A stretch of 64,000 nucleotides of DNA. Origin: Heterocephalus glaber (lineage: Eukaryota > Chordata > Mammalia > Rodentia > Bathyergidae). Location of the stretch: positions 15,474,444 to 15,538,443 of the forward strand of contig NW_004624734.1 in NCBI RefSeq assembly GCF_000247695.1, written 5' to 3'. The notes beneath the pieces were generated by a model. The model did no database searches and was not told where the DNA came from. It saw nothing but the letters and a program-made list of their open reading frames with translations. Numbering within the stretch: the stretch's first letter is position 1; every line of letters begins with the position of its first letter. The position numbers and the translations under genes were made by a program. Positions 12,960 to 25,084 of the stretch are shown here, piece by piece.

Positions 12960-13745
12960 CTGCATCTAATAGCAATTTCTCCATTGCTCAGGACATCTGG
13001 ACTTGTAGCCATCCTTACTTCCATTCTTTTTCTCACACTGCTCCTTCATTTATAACTCATTTTATTGGCTATTATTTCAAAGCATATTCCTATCACCTTC
13101 TCCACAATCATCATGTTCCCAGTGGCCACTATCTCTGGGCTAAAGTATTTCTTTCATGCCCTAGCTGGTCTCCTGACTTCCAATCTATAATCTATTACCA
13201 ACATGATCAACCCAATTATTTCATTAAGCTCAATCATATAACTTCTATTCAAAACAAGTGACTATTTTCTAAAGTTTTCTATTTGTCTTTGAAATAATCT
13301 TCCCTCCTTTTACTCTATCCCAGTCATGTAGCTTCCTTGTTTTTCCTAGAATATCCTACACATGCTGCTGCTTTTGTGCATTTGCACATACTATTTTTTG
13401 GTTTGTCATCACGGGTGATGTATGGCTCTAATCTCAATTATTTCAAACTCCTTGCTCAGTGTTACCTTCTTCAAGGCCCTTATTGACAATTCCTTTTAAA
13501 ATTGCAACCACCACCCGCATCCATGCTATCTTGAAGTTCCTTATTCTGATTTCATGTATGAAATATATTTTATCAACATGCAGTAAATGGTGTAATTGTT
13601 TTGCTTATGTGTTTATTCTATCACATCAGAATGCAGACTGCACAAGGACAAGAGCTTCTGCCTGATATGTTTGCTAAGGTTATCTCAGCTCCTAGAATAG
13701 TACTCAGCACAGAGTAGGGTTTCAGAATAAACATCTTAAATGAAT
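12960..13745 (+). repeat. L2 LINE, long 3' fragment
   Basis: The characteristic L2 order is followed over about 750 bp: a 'tggtctcctgacttccaat' segment, a 'tgcttttgtgcatttgcac' segment, 'gttaccttcttcaaggcc', 'ttttaaaattgcaaccacc', then 'tcctagaatagtactcagca' and the AATAAAC-type end. It is one of the better-preserved L2 copies in the window. It carries many stops and codes for nothing. Confidence 0.75.
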
Positions 13746-14104
13746 TAGTGGACAAGGCAGGGTGCTGGGTTCTAGGAGGTCAGAAAAGTGATCAAATGAA
13801 AGAGAGTCTATCAGGAGCCTAAGAAAATGGTCTAGAATTAAAAGAAGCTACTAAATCATACAGTACAGAAGCATGAATGCGTTCCAACAAAAATGATGAA
13901 GAATATATTATTTCAGTGATTTCTATAGGATAAGTAGTCCCTTTAGAATTGAAATGATTTGTATAGATAAGAATAACCTATGCTAAGACTTTTAATATTA
14001 AAAATTAACAGTGATTCCTATATCATGTGAACACAGAGATACTAAAGTTTGCAAAGTTATAATCCTGATCTCAAGTCAGGAACCATCTGAGAATTGCTCC
14101 TACC

Positions 14105-14480
14105 TATTCATCATTAAGTATTAAATATCTAATATGTGCCAATTACAGATTTTGGGACTTGAAGATACTATAATGAACACATACACATATGATCATATAG
14201 AAACACATTTACAAATAAGCAAAATAAGACACTGATGCTTTAAGATAAGCAAAAAGTTAGAGGACATATGGAGTGGGGGTCCTGCTGGAGTAGGCAGGAA
14301 GGTTTCATGGTGAAGATCCTACTTGTGTTGAGTCTTAAAGGAAGAGCAGGAGTCCTCCAGAGGTGGACAAGTAGGAACCCATTAGGGTTTTCTCTGTGTA
14401 AAATGTTCTGTGTGGTCAAGAAAAGAGGCAGAAGAATAAGTAAAGTTCTCCAGGATAAAGGAAATGGTGGCCTAGACGGG
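14105..14480 (-). repeat. L2 LINE relic, antisense
   Basis: Read on plus, the segment has the reverse-strand L2 hallmarks: 'atgtgccaattacagat', 'aggaaggtttcatggtgaag' and 'ttgagtcttaaaggaagagc'. Overlapping 99- and 76-codon frames on the two strands here are by-products of this relic. Confidence 0.55.
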
Positions 14481-15780
14481 GTGAAGCAGAGGAGATAGGG
14501 AACATGACAACTGAGAGAGCCTTTTGGAGAAAAGTTCAAGTCCCACTGTCTGTAGAAGAAAATATTGACATGAAGAGAGTAGTTAACTGTGTTTCAGCCT
14601 ACAAGAAGACTGAATGGCTTCTATTGGATTCATGAGGGAAAGAATTGGAAGCAAACTGGAAAGTGTGGTCACCTGTGCCCTATAGGAAGTGGGGAAGGCT
14701 TATTCAGTGGCCAGTGCTGGAAGAAGACCATGTGCTTTAGACAGATAAATCCAAGAGGAGGAATTGGTGAGTAGGGTCAAGCTGAGGAATGAGTAGTGCC
14801 AATGGCCACCTGAGTGACAGGATCAGCAGTGTATGAACAGATGGAATGGAGAAACCACTTCTGTGCTGCTAAATCTGAATAGAAACTTGCATGGTCTTAA
14901 GCATAAAAGAGAGATGCACTAACACAATTTTTCAAGTTACTGGTAACATTGCAAGAGACCTCAAACCTAATACAACTCTTCAAAATCATCTGCTGTTTTT
15001 TAGAATACATAGAAATACAAGGCAACATTTAGGAATAACAGACAAAATTGTTTACATACAAAGAAAATTCAGTGGTAAAGCTGCTCTGAAACTGCAACCA
15101 TAAAACTGGAAGATGTGGAAAAGATTTTGAGATTGATGTCATCCTCAAAAGAAAGAAAAGGTATTTCCTTGATTGATTTTATAGAGATTCATCTAAAACA
15201 GAGTTGAGAAGGAAATCAAGTTTGAGTCATTATTTTGACACCATCCACAATCTATAACGCCAGGGACAAGAATTACGTGATGAAAGATTTGCAAACATGT
15301 CAGTCAAGAGGTTGACAATTGAGCGGCTATAGGCATGGGCTAAAAGTGACATTGCTAACACCTTTGCAAACGTAAGGTATAAGATAAGAGGAGAATCAAG
15401 GTGCTCAATGTCACAGTGCCAGCTCAGGGATCAATCTCAGCCACCAGTAAAGGTGTGCCTGACAGCTTTGCTCTGGAGATGAACTAGTATTAGAAAGAGA
15501 GAGGATTTCAGTGAAAGGAGAGTGATGGCTCATAAAGGCAGCCACTGAAGCATGCATGTAAGTGGCCCCAAAGTTATTCAACACAAAATAGTACACATGT
15601 ATTTCTATTGCGTTGGTGGGATCAATTTATCATCATTAACCTTTATGTTGCTTTGATGGAATCAATTTTCCATCACTAACATATAGCTCTTGTCTGAGGC
15701 TATAGAAGGTAGTGGGATAGGAAGGAAATTAGCTGTTGTTGAGCACATCCATATGCTCTGTGAAGTGCTCTATGCTTGAC
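14481..15780. other. Unclassified non-coding DNA
   Basis: 14,481-14,850 may continue the antisense L2. The remainder has no recognised feature; frames of 61-70 codons show no known family. Confidence 0.4.
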
Positions 15781-15784
15781 ATCT

Positions 15785-15925
15785 AAACTCGGGAACCAGA
15801 CAGTTGTGTTGGATTCACATCTGTCTCATTTAGTAGCTGTACAATCGGAGATAAGTCGTCAATAACTTCATGGCCTCAGTTATCTCATTTTTTAAAAGGG
15901 GGAAATATATCACACATACGAGGCA
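15785..15925 (+). repeat. MIR SINE relic
   Basis: The MIR core order is visible: 'gttggattcacatctg', 'tcatttagtagctgt' and 'ggcctcagttatctcatttt' before a purine-rich tail. It is diverged. Confidence 0.6.
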
Positions 15926-16655
15926 ACAGAAAAACTTGTACAAAGTGTTTGAAAGTGAGAGAGGAAAGGAGTGTCCAGTTGAGATGTTTAGAGAAAGTTT
16001 TCCATTGTTCACAGCAGAGTATAACAAGGAAATGATGAGATCAGAAAGAAAGAAAAGAAGGAAGAGAAACAGAAGATGAAGGTAAAGGTATAGTTTATGC
16101 TTCACAGTAATTTTTCCTTTGCTCACAACTCACCATTTGTTGCTAAGTTTCAAAACACATGAATGGGGATTATGAGTGAATTTCTCATGTAACCTATTGA
16201 ATAAGCTGAGTTTTTGATGATAAGTAGTGAATACAGGATCAAATAAAACAGCACACAGAGACCTGGGAAAAAAGGCAGAGCAAATCCTATGATGGAATAA
16301 TTGGAAGAAATCTTCAGATCGCTTAGAAAACTAGGAAATGGAAATAAAGGCATCTGAATGGGCTTTCAAAATGAAAGCATAGAAGCTACTAGGCGAAACA
16401 CAATTGACACTAGCTGTATACAAACAGAGAGTGAGGACAGAAATGAGGACTATGACAAAGAGCACAGACAATCAGAAAGGGAGGCAAAATCTGCTCTATC
16501 TCTGCTTCATCCCCGTCTAGCCCACCATCTCCTTTCTCGCGGAGGACTTTATTTATTCTTCTGCGTCTTCTCTTGAACACACAGAGAACATTTTACACAC
16601 CAAGAAAACATGATCTTTTAAAAAACATCTCATAACTTTGAATTTGTACTTAAAA
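15926..16655. other. Unique non-coding DNA
   Basis: Frames of 67-98 codons overlap on opposite strands at 15,830-16,353 with no recognisable domain. Nothing else was recognised. Confidence 0.45.
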
Positions 16656-16659
16656 TATT

Positions 16660-17030
16660 AGACTTATTCGCCACATTTAATTGCCTCGTTCCCCAGTTCT
16701 TGACTCTTGCCATCTCTGGAAGATCATGAGTTCTAGGCTCTCCCCTCATTCCCTGGCCTCCCTTCTCCTTGGTATGATCTGTGATTTCTGGAACACACTC
16801 AACTGTTTCCTTTGTCTTATACTTGGAACTGATGCTGTTCCCTTTGCTAAGATATGTTTACTCCTATTCCTCTCTCTCAGGATTTTTTCATTCCTTAGGG
16901 CTCAACTTCAAGTCAACCTTCAATGAGGCCACTGGCTGCCTTACCTATTTAACCAGTGATTAATTTTTCAACACTATCATTTCATATCTTAGCACGTCTA
17001 TCCATAATACTTTTCATTATTATAATTAAT
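16660..17030 (+). repeat. L2 LINE relic
   Basis: Segments such as 'gatttctggaacacactc', 'gggctcaacttcaagtcaac' and 'cttcaatgaggccactgg' follow the L2 3'-region order. The 81- and 60-codon frames here overlap in different phases and reflect this relic. Confidence 0.6.
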
Positions 17031-17031
17031 T

Positions 17032-17034
<3 letters not shown>

Positions 17035-17084
<50 letters not shown>
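17035..17084. repeat. (TC)25 microsatellite
   Basis: Fifty bases of uninterrupted TC dinucleotide, the longest perfect microsatellite in the window, placed directly after the L2 relic. Confidence 0.98.
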
Positions 17085-17086
<2 letters not shown>

Positions 17087-17524
17087 AGGTTTGTATCTGT
17101 GCAGTTTAATATATCTTGCCCACAGGAGTCAGTAAGGTGCATAAGGGGCAAAAAAACCTATAACTATGTTGTTAAAAATGGAATTCTCAGGATCTAGAGA
17201 CATTATCTGGCACAGAAAGGTGATCAATATGCCTAATATTTTATGGCTAATTGAACAAATGAATGAATTACACTTTGATGGAATAACATGGCTACCGAAT
17301 ATCACAGAGATATTACAGAAGTATATGTAGATGACATTTTCTTCTGTTTAATGTGTCACCGTTTCTTCTCCAATGTATAAAGATGCCCCTGCTTTCTTAG
17401 AGTTTGAGCAATACAGGGCTATTAAAGCATGTAGCCATTACTAACTTGTAGCAGGAATTTAGATGGTACCACACTGTGCTGACGATCATAAGGCAGGGGA
17501 CAGGGGACAGGGGCCAAGGTAGAG

Positions 17525-17590
17525 TTACTTTATCCACCGAGACCATAATGTTAAGTGAAATAAATCAGGTACACAAGGTTGAAAGTCAAA
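17525..17590 (+). mobile_element. L1 3' scrap with a possible inverted start
   Basis: From 17,538 the sequence 'gagaccataatgttaagtg' and 'aaataaatcagg' matches the plus-sense L1 region just after ORF2. The preceding 'actttatccac' matches the antisense of a nearby L1 segment, as in the copies at 22,963 and 25,268. The inverted part here is only about 12 bases, so its origin is uncertain. Confidence 0.5.
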
Positions 17591-17594
17591 CTCA

Positions 17595-20500
17595 GGGCAA
17601 GAATGGTGGGAAATGTCAGGCTGATGATCATGGAGCAAGTTCACATGGAAAGAACAGTTGGACCATCTTAGATCCAATATCCCAGGGAGGTTCACTGTAT
17701 GGGTAGGACAGGATTGGACTCTACAGATTCAGAACAGAAATGAAGGTATCGGATTAAAAATGGAGATAGGACAAAGAATACACCCATGGAGAGAAGCAAA
17801 TAAATGAAAGGAACAAGTAGAAATGTGGGTCCATCTTCTACAAATAGTGTGTTTCAAGGAAAAAGACAAGAAAGTAGCCCTGCCAATTGGCTAGAGGAAA
17901 CGTGGTATTTCAAGGAAGTCTCTGAAATGTTGGGGTGATGTAGTGGGAAGTAGAAAGCATGATTAGATAGATGGAAGGAGTATGGACTTCTAGTGCATAC
18001 ACATGGAAAGCAGATAAATAAAGAATGATTTTATAACTTCTAGGGTTTTCAGTACTTGTATAAAACAATTTAAATTCTTTCACAATACTACAATTCAGCA
18101 GAGAGAAATTTCATGTTATTTTGCCACTGATTCTTAGATACTGACTAGAAAGTTGAAATCACTTTTGGAGTTCCTATAGGAATTTGTGCAAGGGCACTAA
18201 TATTTTGGGGTGGAAATTTAAGTCATTGAATACATTGTAACATGTTTGCCCACCAGTACAAACAAATATGAATCCAATAACCAAATATACAACTATTGTA
18301 GCTTTTAAAATGTTTATGAACCATATTTTTTTAAAAAACTAAAATATAGTAGACACTCTTAGTATCTCTATTAGGTTATAAAAGCTAATTTAGTCAATAG
18401 GTCATTTTCTTCAATAATATTTATAGGATAAATATAAAAGCTGATGCTTGGTATATGTGGCCCAATTGACCTAATTAATTGTAACTAATAAAATAATAAT
18501 AATGTTTGAAATATTGTATATGTAAAATGTATGCTGTCATACTGAATACTTTTAAAGCTTTTATTGTAATACTCAAAAGCAAGTGACATATGTTCACTTT
18601 CATTAAGAAAGTTTTTGAAACATTAATTTAAAATTTTGTAAAAATTATTTTTATCTCATTTTATTACTTATTGTTAAATGTTATTTCAAAAACTGTTTTT
18701 AGTTTCTCCTAGTTGTGCTTTTGAAGAATAAAAGTAATTTTAAGTACCATGGGCATATTTACATGACCACTGCTGATTTCTATTTAGAAGCAGTGACATT
18801 CATTCTACGATTATAATAACTTATTCTGAAAGCACCAGAAAGTCTGACATTAAAAAAAAATCAAATGCACTTTTGGACTTTGGAATGTGTACAGCGCTCT
18901 CTTTCATATATTACATATATAAGTGGACATGTTGATGTTTATGTATATGTAAGCTCTCAATCATAGCTCTTCACAGCTTTGTCCACCTTTGCACTCAGTG
19001 AACAATTGTCTTCTGAAGAGTTTTTAGTAGAATAGTCAACTTTTACGTGGTATTTCTCATGATTTAAATAAATAATCTAGGTTTCCATAACAAATACTCC
19101 AAGGGTTGGGAAAACACTGGAAAGGATTTTTGCAAAAGCTAATACAGGTGAAGGATTAAGTGATAATATCACTGACCAACTCTAATCTCTTTTTCTTTTT
19201 TTAAACATCTGCTATCTTTTCACTTGTATTTCATACTCCTTGGTCACATATTGCTCTTCTGAGACACATGGATTAATGCTGAAATCTTTTATGTATAGTT
19301 TGCCTTTAGTCCAGATGAAATTAAATGGCTCTTCAGAATACTTTGAATGGCATTAAACAACCTCTACATCTATTGTGAATTTTGAAATTATCTAGAACTT
19401 TAGATAAGAAAGAGGATTTACAAGTCTCCTATTGATTTTCCAAGTTGGAATTCATTTTAAGCACTGATGTATAATGGAGCTCAATTTCAGCAGAATGAGT
19501 AAAGTTGAATTAGCTCTGATATTATGTAGTAAATGCAGAAAATTTAAAAGGCTGCAATTTTCTATGTCTGTTTCAAAATGTGCTTCTATAAATAATAGCC
19601 AGATGAATTATATATGAGACAAACAGAAGCATAGGCAACAGTTCATGTTTGGCAGCAAACTTGATCCATCTCATATTGTTTAAGACAGCTAATGACATAG
19701 AAAAACATACTTCAACTTCAAAACTTTTATTTCTCAGAGTTCATGTTCAATATTTTTAGAAATATTTTACTAAATGGAAAATGCCATCAAATGTAAGAAA
19801 AAAATTTAAAAGGAAGTGATTTGAAGCAGACCAACTGAGCATAAACATTTGCATAAAATTCTGACAGAGCCCCTACTTTAAGTACATCATTTTTTTTTCA
19901 ATTTTAGTCTGCTATTCTGGGGCGAAGTAACAAAGGCAAGTTTTCAATCTCACCTGTGAATAGATATCAGGGTTGTTTTTTGGAATACCTGACTAGAGGT
20001 AGGTGTAGTGCTTACTCTGAAATTACTGCCACTGCTTAGGTAGATTGTATCTGCTTTGGATAGCCTAGGGGAAGGTTAAAATGTGATTACTTAACTAGGT
20101 AAAATATAAATAGAACAATGGCTCACAAAGCAACTACTTTCATGAAAGATATCATGTTCTAACACGTAACCCCTGAATATTTCTTGAGGATGGATTCATC
20201 AGAGGTTCATTTTCAGAAAAAAATCCATGATGTAAAGTACAGCTCTCAGTGAAAGATCAACCGTAAAATCATCAGCTCTCATGGATCACCGAAAAGTGTG
20301 GTTAGGGAAAAACACAGCAAAATCATAAATTTTAATTGTAATTAAGTCACTGGTGGCTCATTTAATTGCCTTTGCCATGTAAAATTTTCTTATGATGCAT
20401 TGCAAATTTTATCTTTGATTTATAGATAGGTTCTTTCTTCTGGTTCTGGTCACTGACTTTGCACTCAATAGTGCCATAAAATGTTCACCATGAAATGTTC

Positions 20501-20750
20501 ATGCTTCTCTTCCATATAAGCAAGTTACTTGATTGCACAAGGCTTCATTGTACCTGTGTAAATTTCAACATAGTGGAGCCATTTCCTTCGAATAAGCAAC
20601 AGTTTAGTTCCATAGTTTAAAGCATCAAGAGTCGGTTAATTTCTTTTGTCTGAGTATTTTGTCAGTGTATCTGGCAATAATATTTCTTACTTCTATTTGT
20701 ACGTACATTTTACTTTCAAATCACATTCAGAAGACCCAACTTCACTTTTT
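17595..20750. other. Unique AT-rich DNA, possible conserved non-coding blocks
   Basis: No gene or repeat recognised. 18,400-18,700 and 20,220-20,420 are rich in homeodomain-like TAAT/ATTA words without being simple repeats, which is compatible with developmental enhancers but not proof of them. Confidence 0.4.
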
Positions 20751-20754
20751 TGCG

Positions 20755-20905
20755 GGGGTGGGTTTGAGAGAGAGCCTTACTATGCAGATGGGACTGGCCT
20801 TGAGCTCACTATGTAACAAGGCTGGCCTCAAAATTGTTGAAATCCTCCTGCCTCAGCCTCCTGAGTGCTGTGATTTCAGGTATGTGCCACCGCAACCTGC
20901 CTGCA
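20755..20905 (-). mobile_element. B1 SINE
   Basis: Antisense B1: 'ctcactatgtaacaagg', 'ctggcctcaaaattgttg', 'cctgcctcagcctcctgagt' and 'aggtatgtgccaccgcaac'. The internal 29-bp quasi-duplication is visible as two 'ggactggcc'/'ggctggcc' blocks. It derives from 7SL RNA and is L1-mobilised. Confidence 0.85.
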
Positions 20906-21189
20906 ACTTTACTTTTTACACAAGGTAGTAGCTGGTTGACTAAGTTCTGTTCAGTGAAGAAACAAATACTGTTTTTGCAAATCAGAATTGGTGAGAATGG
21001 AAATAATGATTATAGCAAGTAACTAGAGTACATTGTTCTCTAATTTAACATGCTCTGAAACAATTCCATTGAATGTCTCATGATCTAGGATATTTATATA
21101 CATTTGAGTAAGGAAATTTTTACTAAGTAGATGATAAAATATTTACCATAGATTAGGATCTAATTTGTTTTTATTTTTATTTTATTTAT

Positions 21190-21264
21190 TTATTTTTCTG
21201 GTTCCTGCAATCTAACCCAGGACCTCTCGTTTGCAAGGCAGGCCACTGAGCTAAATCCCCAGAT
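21190..21264 (-). mobile_element. ID SINE
   Basis: Antisense ID element: a T-rich tail, then a diverged B box ('aatctaacccaggac'), then 'caaggcaggccactgagcta' and 'aatccccaga'. The A-box side retains 'ctgagcta'. Confidence 0.8.
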
Positions 21265-22960
21265 AATTTGTCTTTAGATATCACATCACATTAAGACTGA
21301 AAACATCCAGAGAAATGGTTTAAGAACATGACATTCACGGCCTTTAAGAGAAAGACAATGCAATTGTACTGTATGCAGCATACAGTTAGGAAAATGTCCT
21401 TGAACATTACTGTTCCTTCCCTTACCTTAAATAAAATCTAAACGTACATCATGAAGCATTTTCATTCCCATGCTTTTATAGGAATAAGCTTAATCCATAT
21501 GTTTTTTGTATTTGTGAAATCTAATTGTGTTTCAGTGAAATTTATTTGAGTTCAGATATATCTCTAATCCATATAATCATGGAACACAACATTACAGTGG
21601 AAATCAAGTCTACATAAAAATAATTTGGAAAAATTATATTCTTGTCAATAAGAGAAAGGAAGAGTACATAATAAAATAATCAATACTGAGAACATGTATT
21701 AGTGCCCAGCAACAATAATTTTAATAGACATTAACATTACCAGTGAGAGGTGGCCTGTCTTCTCATCTTTGGTTAAGAATCTTAGGTCAGTGTTCAAAGC
21801 TGCCTGTCAGTGAAATAGCCAGGCCTCTTATTAAATACAGATCCACTAGGCTGACATTTTCAGATTGAACCCATGGGAAATAATTACATTTTAACATTAC
21901 CAATTTATTATGTCACGTTTATAATGGTTACATGATCATCTTGGCATTGTAAAGTTTAGAGAGGAAAAAATGTCCTCAAGCACTCTATTCTACAGTAATG
22001 CAAAATGATTTTTATTTTGTGTCATTCAACATTCCAATTATTTTCTCAGCAGGAGCTGCCATTACCACCTCCTGCACAATGATTTGCCACTGAATACAGG
22101 TGCTGCTCTTTGATGACATTGTGGTTTATGATTTTAAAATGGTACTTAGATATGTGCTGGTCCCAGGTTTCCCATAGGTAGAAAGATTCTGGAGGTCGGA
22201 GTGTCTGTCACTTCTGTTCCCTGATTGCTGCTTTGGGTTTCAGACTGAGTAGACATCAGCACTCTATATGAATGCCAGGGGCTTCAGGTTTTATGTTTTA
22301 CACAATAGGAATCAATCCTATGAGACTCAGTGCAGAGCCAGTTCTTGTGTATGCTATCTCTGGAAATGGTATCATCATCATCATTCTTGAGGCTCTAGCT
22401 ATTCATAACCTTTATCTATTCCATCTGTTTATATCTTTTATAGATCCAATTCTTAAGACTTTAAAATTCCTAATATTTTCTGTTCATTTTCTTCTATCTG
22501 CTTTTTCACTGTTATTCGTTTAATTATGACTCTTGAACTCAAATTTTTGGACAATATCCCATACATCAATTCTCTTTGCCTCCATTCTCTCCCCTGTTAA
22601 ATTCATTCTTCATCTTTCAGCCACAGTGGACTTCATAATCAGTGTTGGACAACCATAGCCCTGAAATAAACCAGTTCTGCATCTGTTATGGCAAATAAAG
22701 TTCTATGAAAGGAACTCATTCATGCTCATCTGTTTTCATATTTTCTATACTGACTTTGAGCCAAAAAGATTGAATGAATAATCAGCCCTGAAGTCCTAAA
22801 ATATTTATTATCTGTCCTTTACTGAAAGGGCCTTGAGATCTGTTTTAAGTCGTTTAGTTTCTTATTTTAAATATTTCCATGATTTTTTACTGTCCTTAGG
22901 GTAGAGGTTCTGCAGAAATCTTCAGTCTACCTTCTTACATGCTTGTATTCAGAGGCTATG
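21265..22960. other. Unique non-coding DNA, candidate conserved segments
   Basis: No gene recognised. The region 21,880-22,130 is AT-rich but of mixed composition; 21,820-21,880 faintly resembles a MER5-type relic. The 83-codon frame at 22,272-22,523 is unrecognised. Confidence 0.4.
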
Positions 22961-22962
22961 TC

Positions 22963-23315
22963 TTTTTTCCTACAAATAAATCAAGTTTGTCTCTCTTTAT
23001 GGGTCAGTAGTACTCCACTGAGTATAAACACCACAGTTTCTTTATCCACTGAGGTCATAATGTTAAGTGAAATAAATCAGGCACAGAAGCTTAAATGTCA
23101 AATTATAAATTATAGATAGAAGGCAAAATAAAGACAGCTAATAGGAAGTAGGAGCATAGATCTTTTTCAAATGGGAATGGGATCATGAAAAAGGTGGATA
23201 GAGTGGAGGGAAAAGAGATTAAAAAAAAAGAAATTAAGATGTGTTATGTACATGCATCAACTCCACACAAAGAATGTAAACACTATGTACTGGAAACGTA
23301 CTAATAAAGAATAAA
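22963..23315 (+). mobile_element. 5'-inverted (twin-primed) L1 3' end, type B
   Basis: Bases 22,963-23,048 are antisense L1 from the ORF2 end: their reverse complement reads 'cagtggagtactactgac' then 'acttgatttatttgtagg', aligning with plus-sense L1 at 30,181 and 60,245. At about 23,050 the orientation flips, and 23,050-23,315 is plus-sense 3' UTR starting 'gaggtcataatgttaagtg' and ending 'gtactaataaagaataaa'. The two parts are almost contiguous in L1 coordinates, the signature of twin priming. Confidence 0.85.
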
Positions 23316-23319
23316 TTTA

Positions 23320-25080
23320 TGTAGCAATAAACTTAATGAATAAAAATTAAAAGTAAATGCATTCAAATAAACAAACAAACACAAACTTATGTCCTAGCCA
23401 TTCCACAGGCAACAGTCTTCAACTGACAGTTTCCAGTCACCAGTAATTGTGAATTTAGTAAACTACTTCTTGTCTTACACAGCTTAATATCAATATTTCC
23501 TTTTATATAAGATGTCATTTTTTCTTGGAAGTCTGAGATACACTAAATGCACAGATTCAAGGTTTTCCACTTTACCCTCATTGAAGTGCATATTAAGGTG
23601 CAATCAACATACCTATTCTATTTTTTTTTCTTTTCTTATCTTGTATTTTCTGTCCTTTTTTCCCCACTCCTAGCTAAATTGTTTCACAAAGGCTAACAGC
23701 ATATGTAACCTATAGCACGCACTCAGCTGTGTTTGCTAAATGAATGAATAAGTGCTGTATGTATATTTTTATTCTTAAAATTTCCATATAATAGATTTTA
23801 GCAATATTTCTTGGGAAAGTATTCAGTGTAAGTTTTAGCTTCAATATGTTGTGAAGTGATGTCATACTAAGATGTTATTTTACCCTGGTCCTGCTATGCC
23901 GATGCAATACAATTATATTATATAATATTTTTTAAACAGTAACGGTTTACAAAGTATTTTCTGTGTATTTTCTCAATAAACTGGTTTTTGAAACAACTCC
24001 ATGATTCCAAACCTATACACTGCAGTCAGACACAGCACTTAGCTTTGTGGAATGATATGAATGCTCTGGTAAATTGATGTCAAAGATTGATTCTTACAAG
24101 TCATGAACTTAATTCACAAATTAAAATCAAAACCTGTCACAATAAAAGTTAGTGATCAAATTCATTATCCCTGGATTTATACATATGCTGGGAATTTACC
24201 CAGGGTCTATTTTTTTTAAATGTCTGCCTCAAGCTCAATCCCCTGTTTTTCTTAGGTACATTTCATTCTTCCATTTGCAAGAAACAAACAAACAAACAAA
24301 ATAGTTTTACTCTTTTTTCTTGAGAACTAAAGTCTACCAGTATATTTTCTGTAAAATCTCATAATTTTAAAATTAAAGACTTGGCTTTCCTTAAATCTAC
24401 GGTACCTGAATTAAGTTGTACACCACAAATTTTCCTATTTTGTGATAACAAAATTTTATTTTAAAATAATCGACTTTAAATTAACACATGATTCTACATC
24501 CATCTAAAATATGCTTTACCTGTGCATACCATTGGTCTTCAATATGCAGAGACTCCATATTTGAAATTTTGTGTGCTTGCTAAAGGTTTTTTCTATCCAC
24601 CAAATAAATCTTCATTCAGAGTCATTTATGGACTTCTGTACATTATCAGAAAATCAGTTTCCTTTTGCACAAGTTCCCAGCTGAGATTAAACGTGATTCT
24701 CCCCTACATCCTTTCAGCCATCATACTGTAAACAAGTATCCTTTTAAAGAATTATTTAGTGACAAGTTCTTCAGTTTTCATACTTTTGCTTAGTGATTTT
24801 ATTGTTTAAAATAATCCCTGAGGATAATGCCAAATTGCTGTTTAGTATTTCTCAGCACAAGGCCGTGGTGTGTGGCTTATAAATTAAATGGATGGTTTAG
24901 ACCAGCTTCTTCTGATGTGAGCTAAGAGTGTTGCTAGCTGGTAGTTCAATAATGAGTTAACAGTATATAGGGAACAAAGATATTTTTAAACAGAAAATCG
25001 TGTACAGTAAGGTTAGTGTCAATTAGCTAATTAAAATGGAACTCGGTGTTTTCAGGAAAGTGACCCAGACTTTCCCAGAC
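23320..25080. other. Unique AT-rich non-coding DNA
   Basis: No gene recognised. A weak L2-like tail ('tatagcacgcactcagctgt', 'aaatgaatgaataagt') sits near 23,690-23,755. Short AAAC tracts occur at 23,370 and 24,285. A perfect 12-bp palindrome AATTAGCTAATT lies at 25,021-25,032. Confidence 0.45.
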
Positions 25081-25084
25081 AAAG

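Noticed and set aside
17495..17518. Possible G-quadruplex (three GGGG runs separated by ACA)
   Set aside because: Only three runs of four G are present, so the usual four-run pattern is not met.
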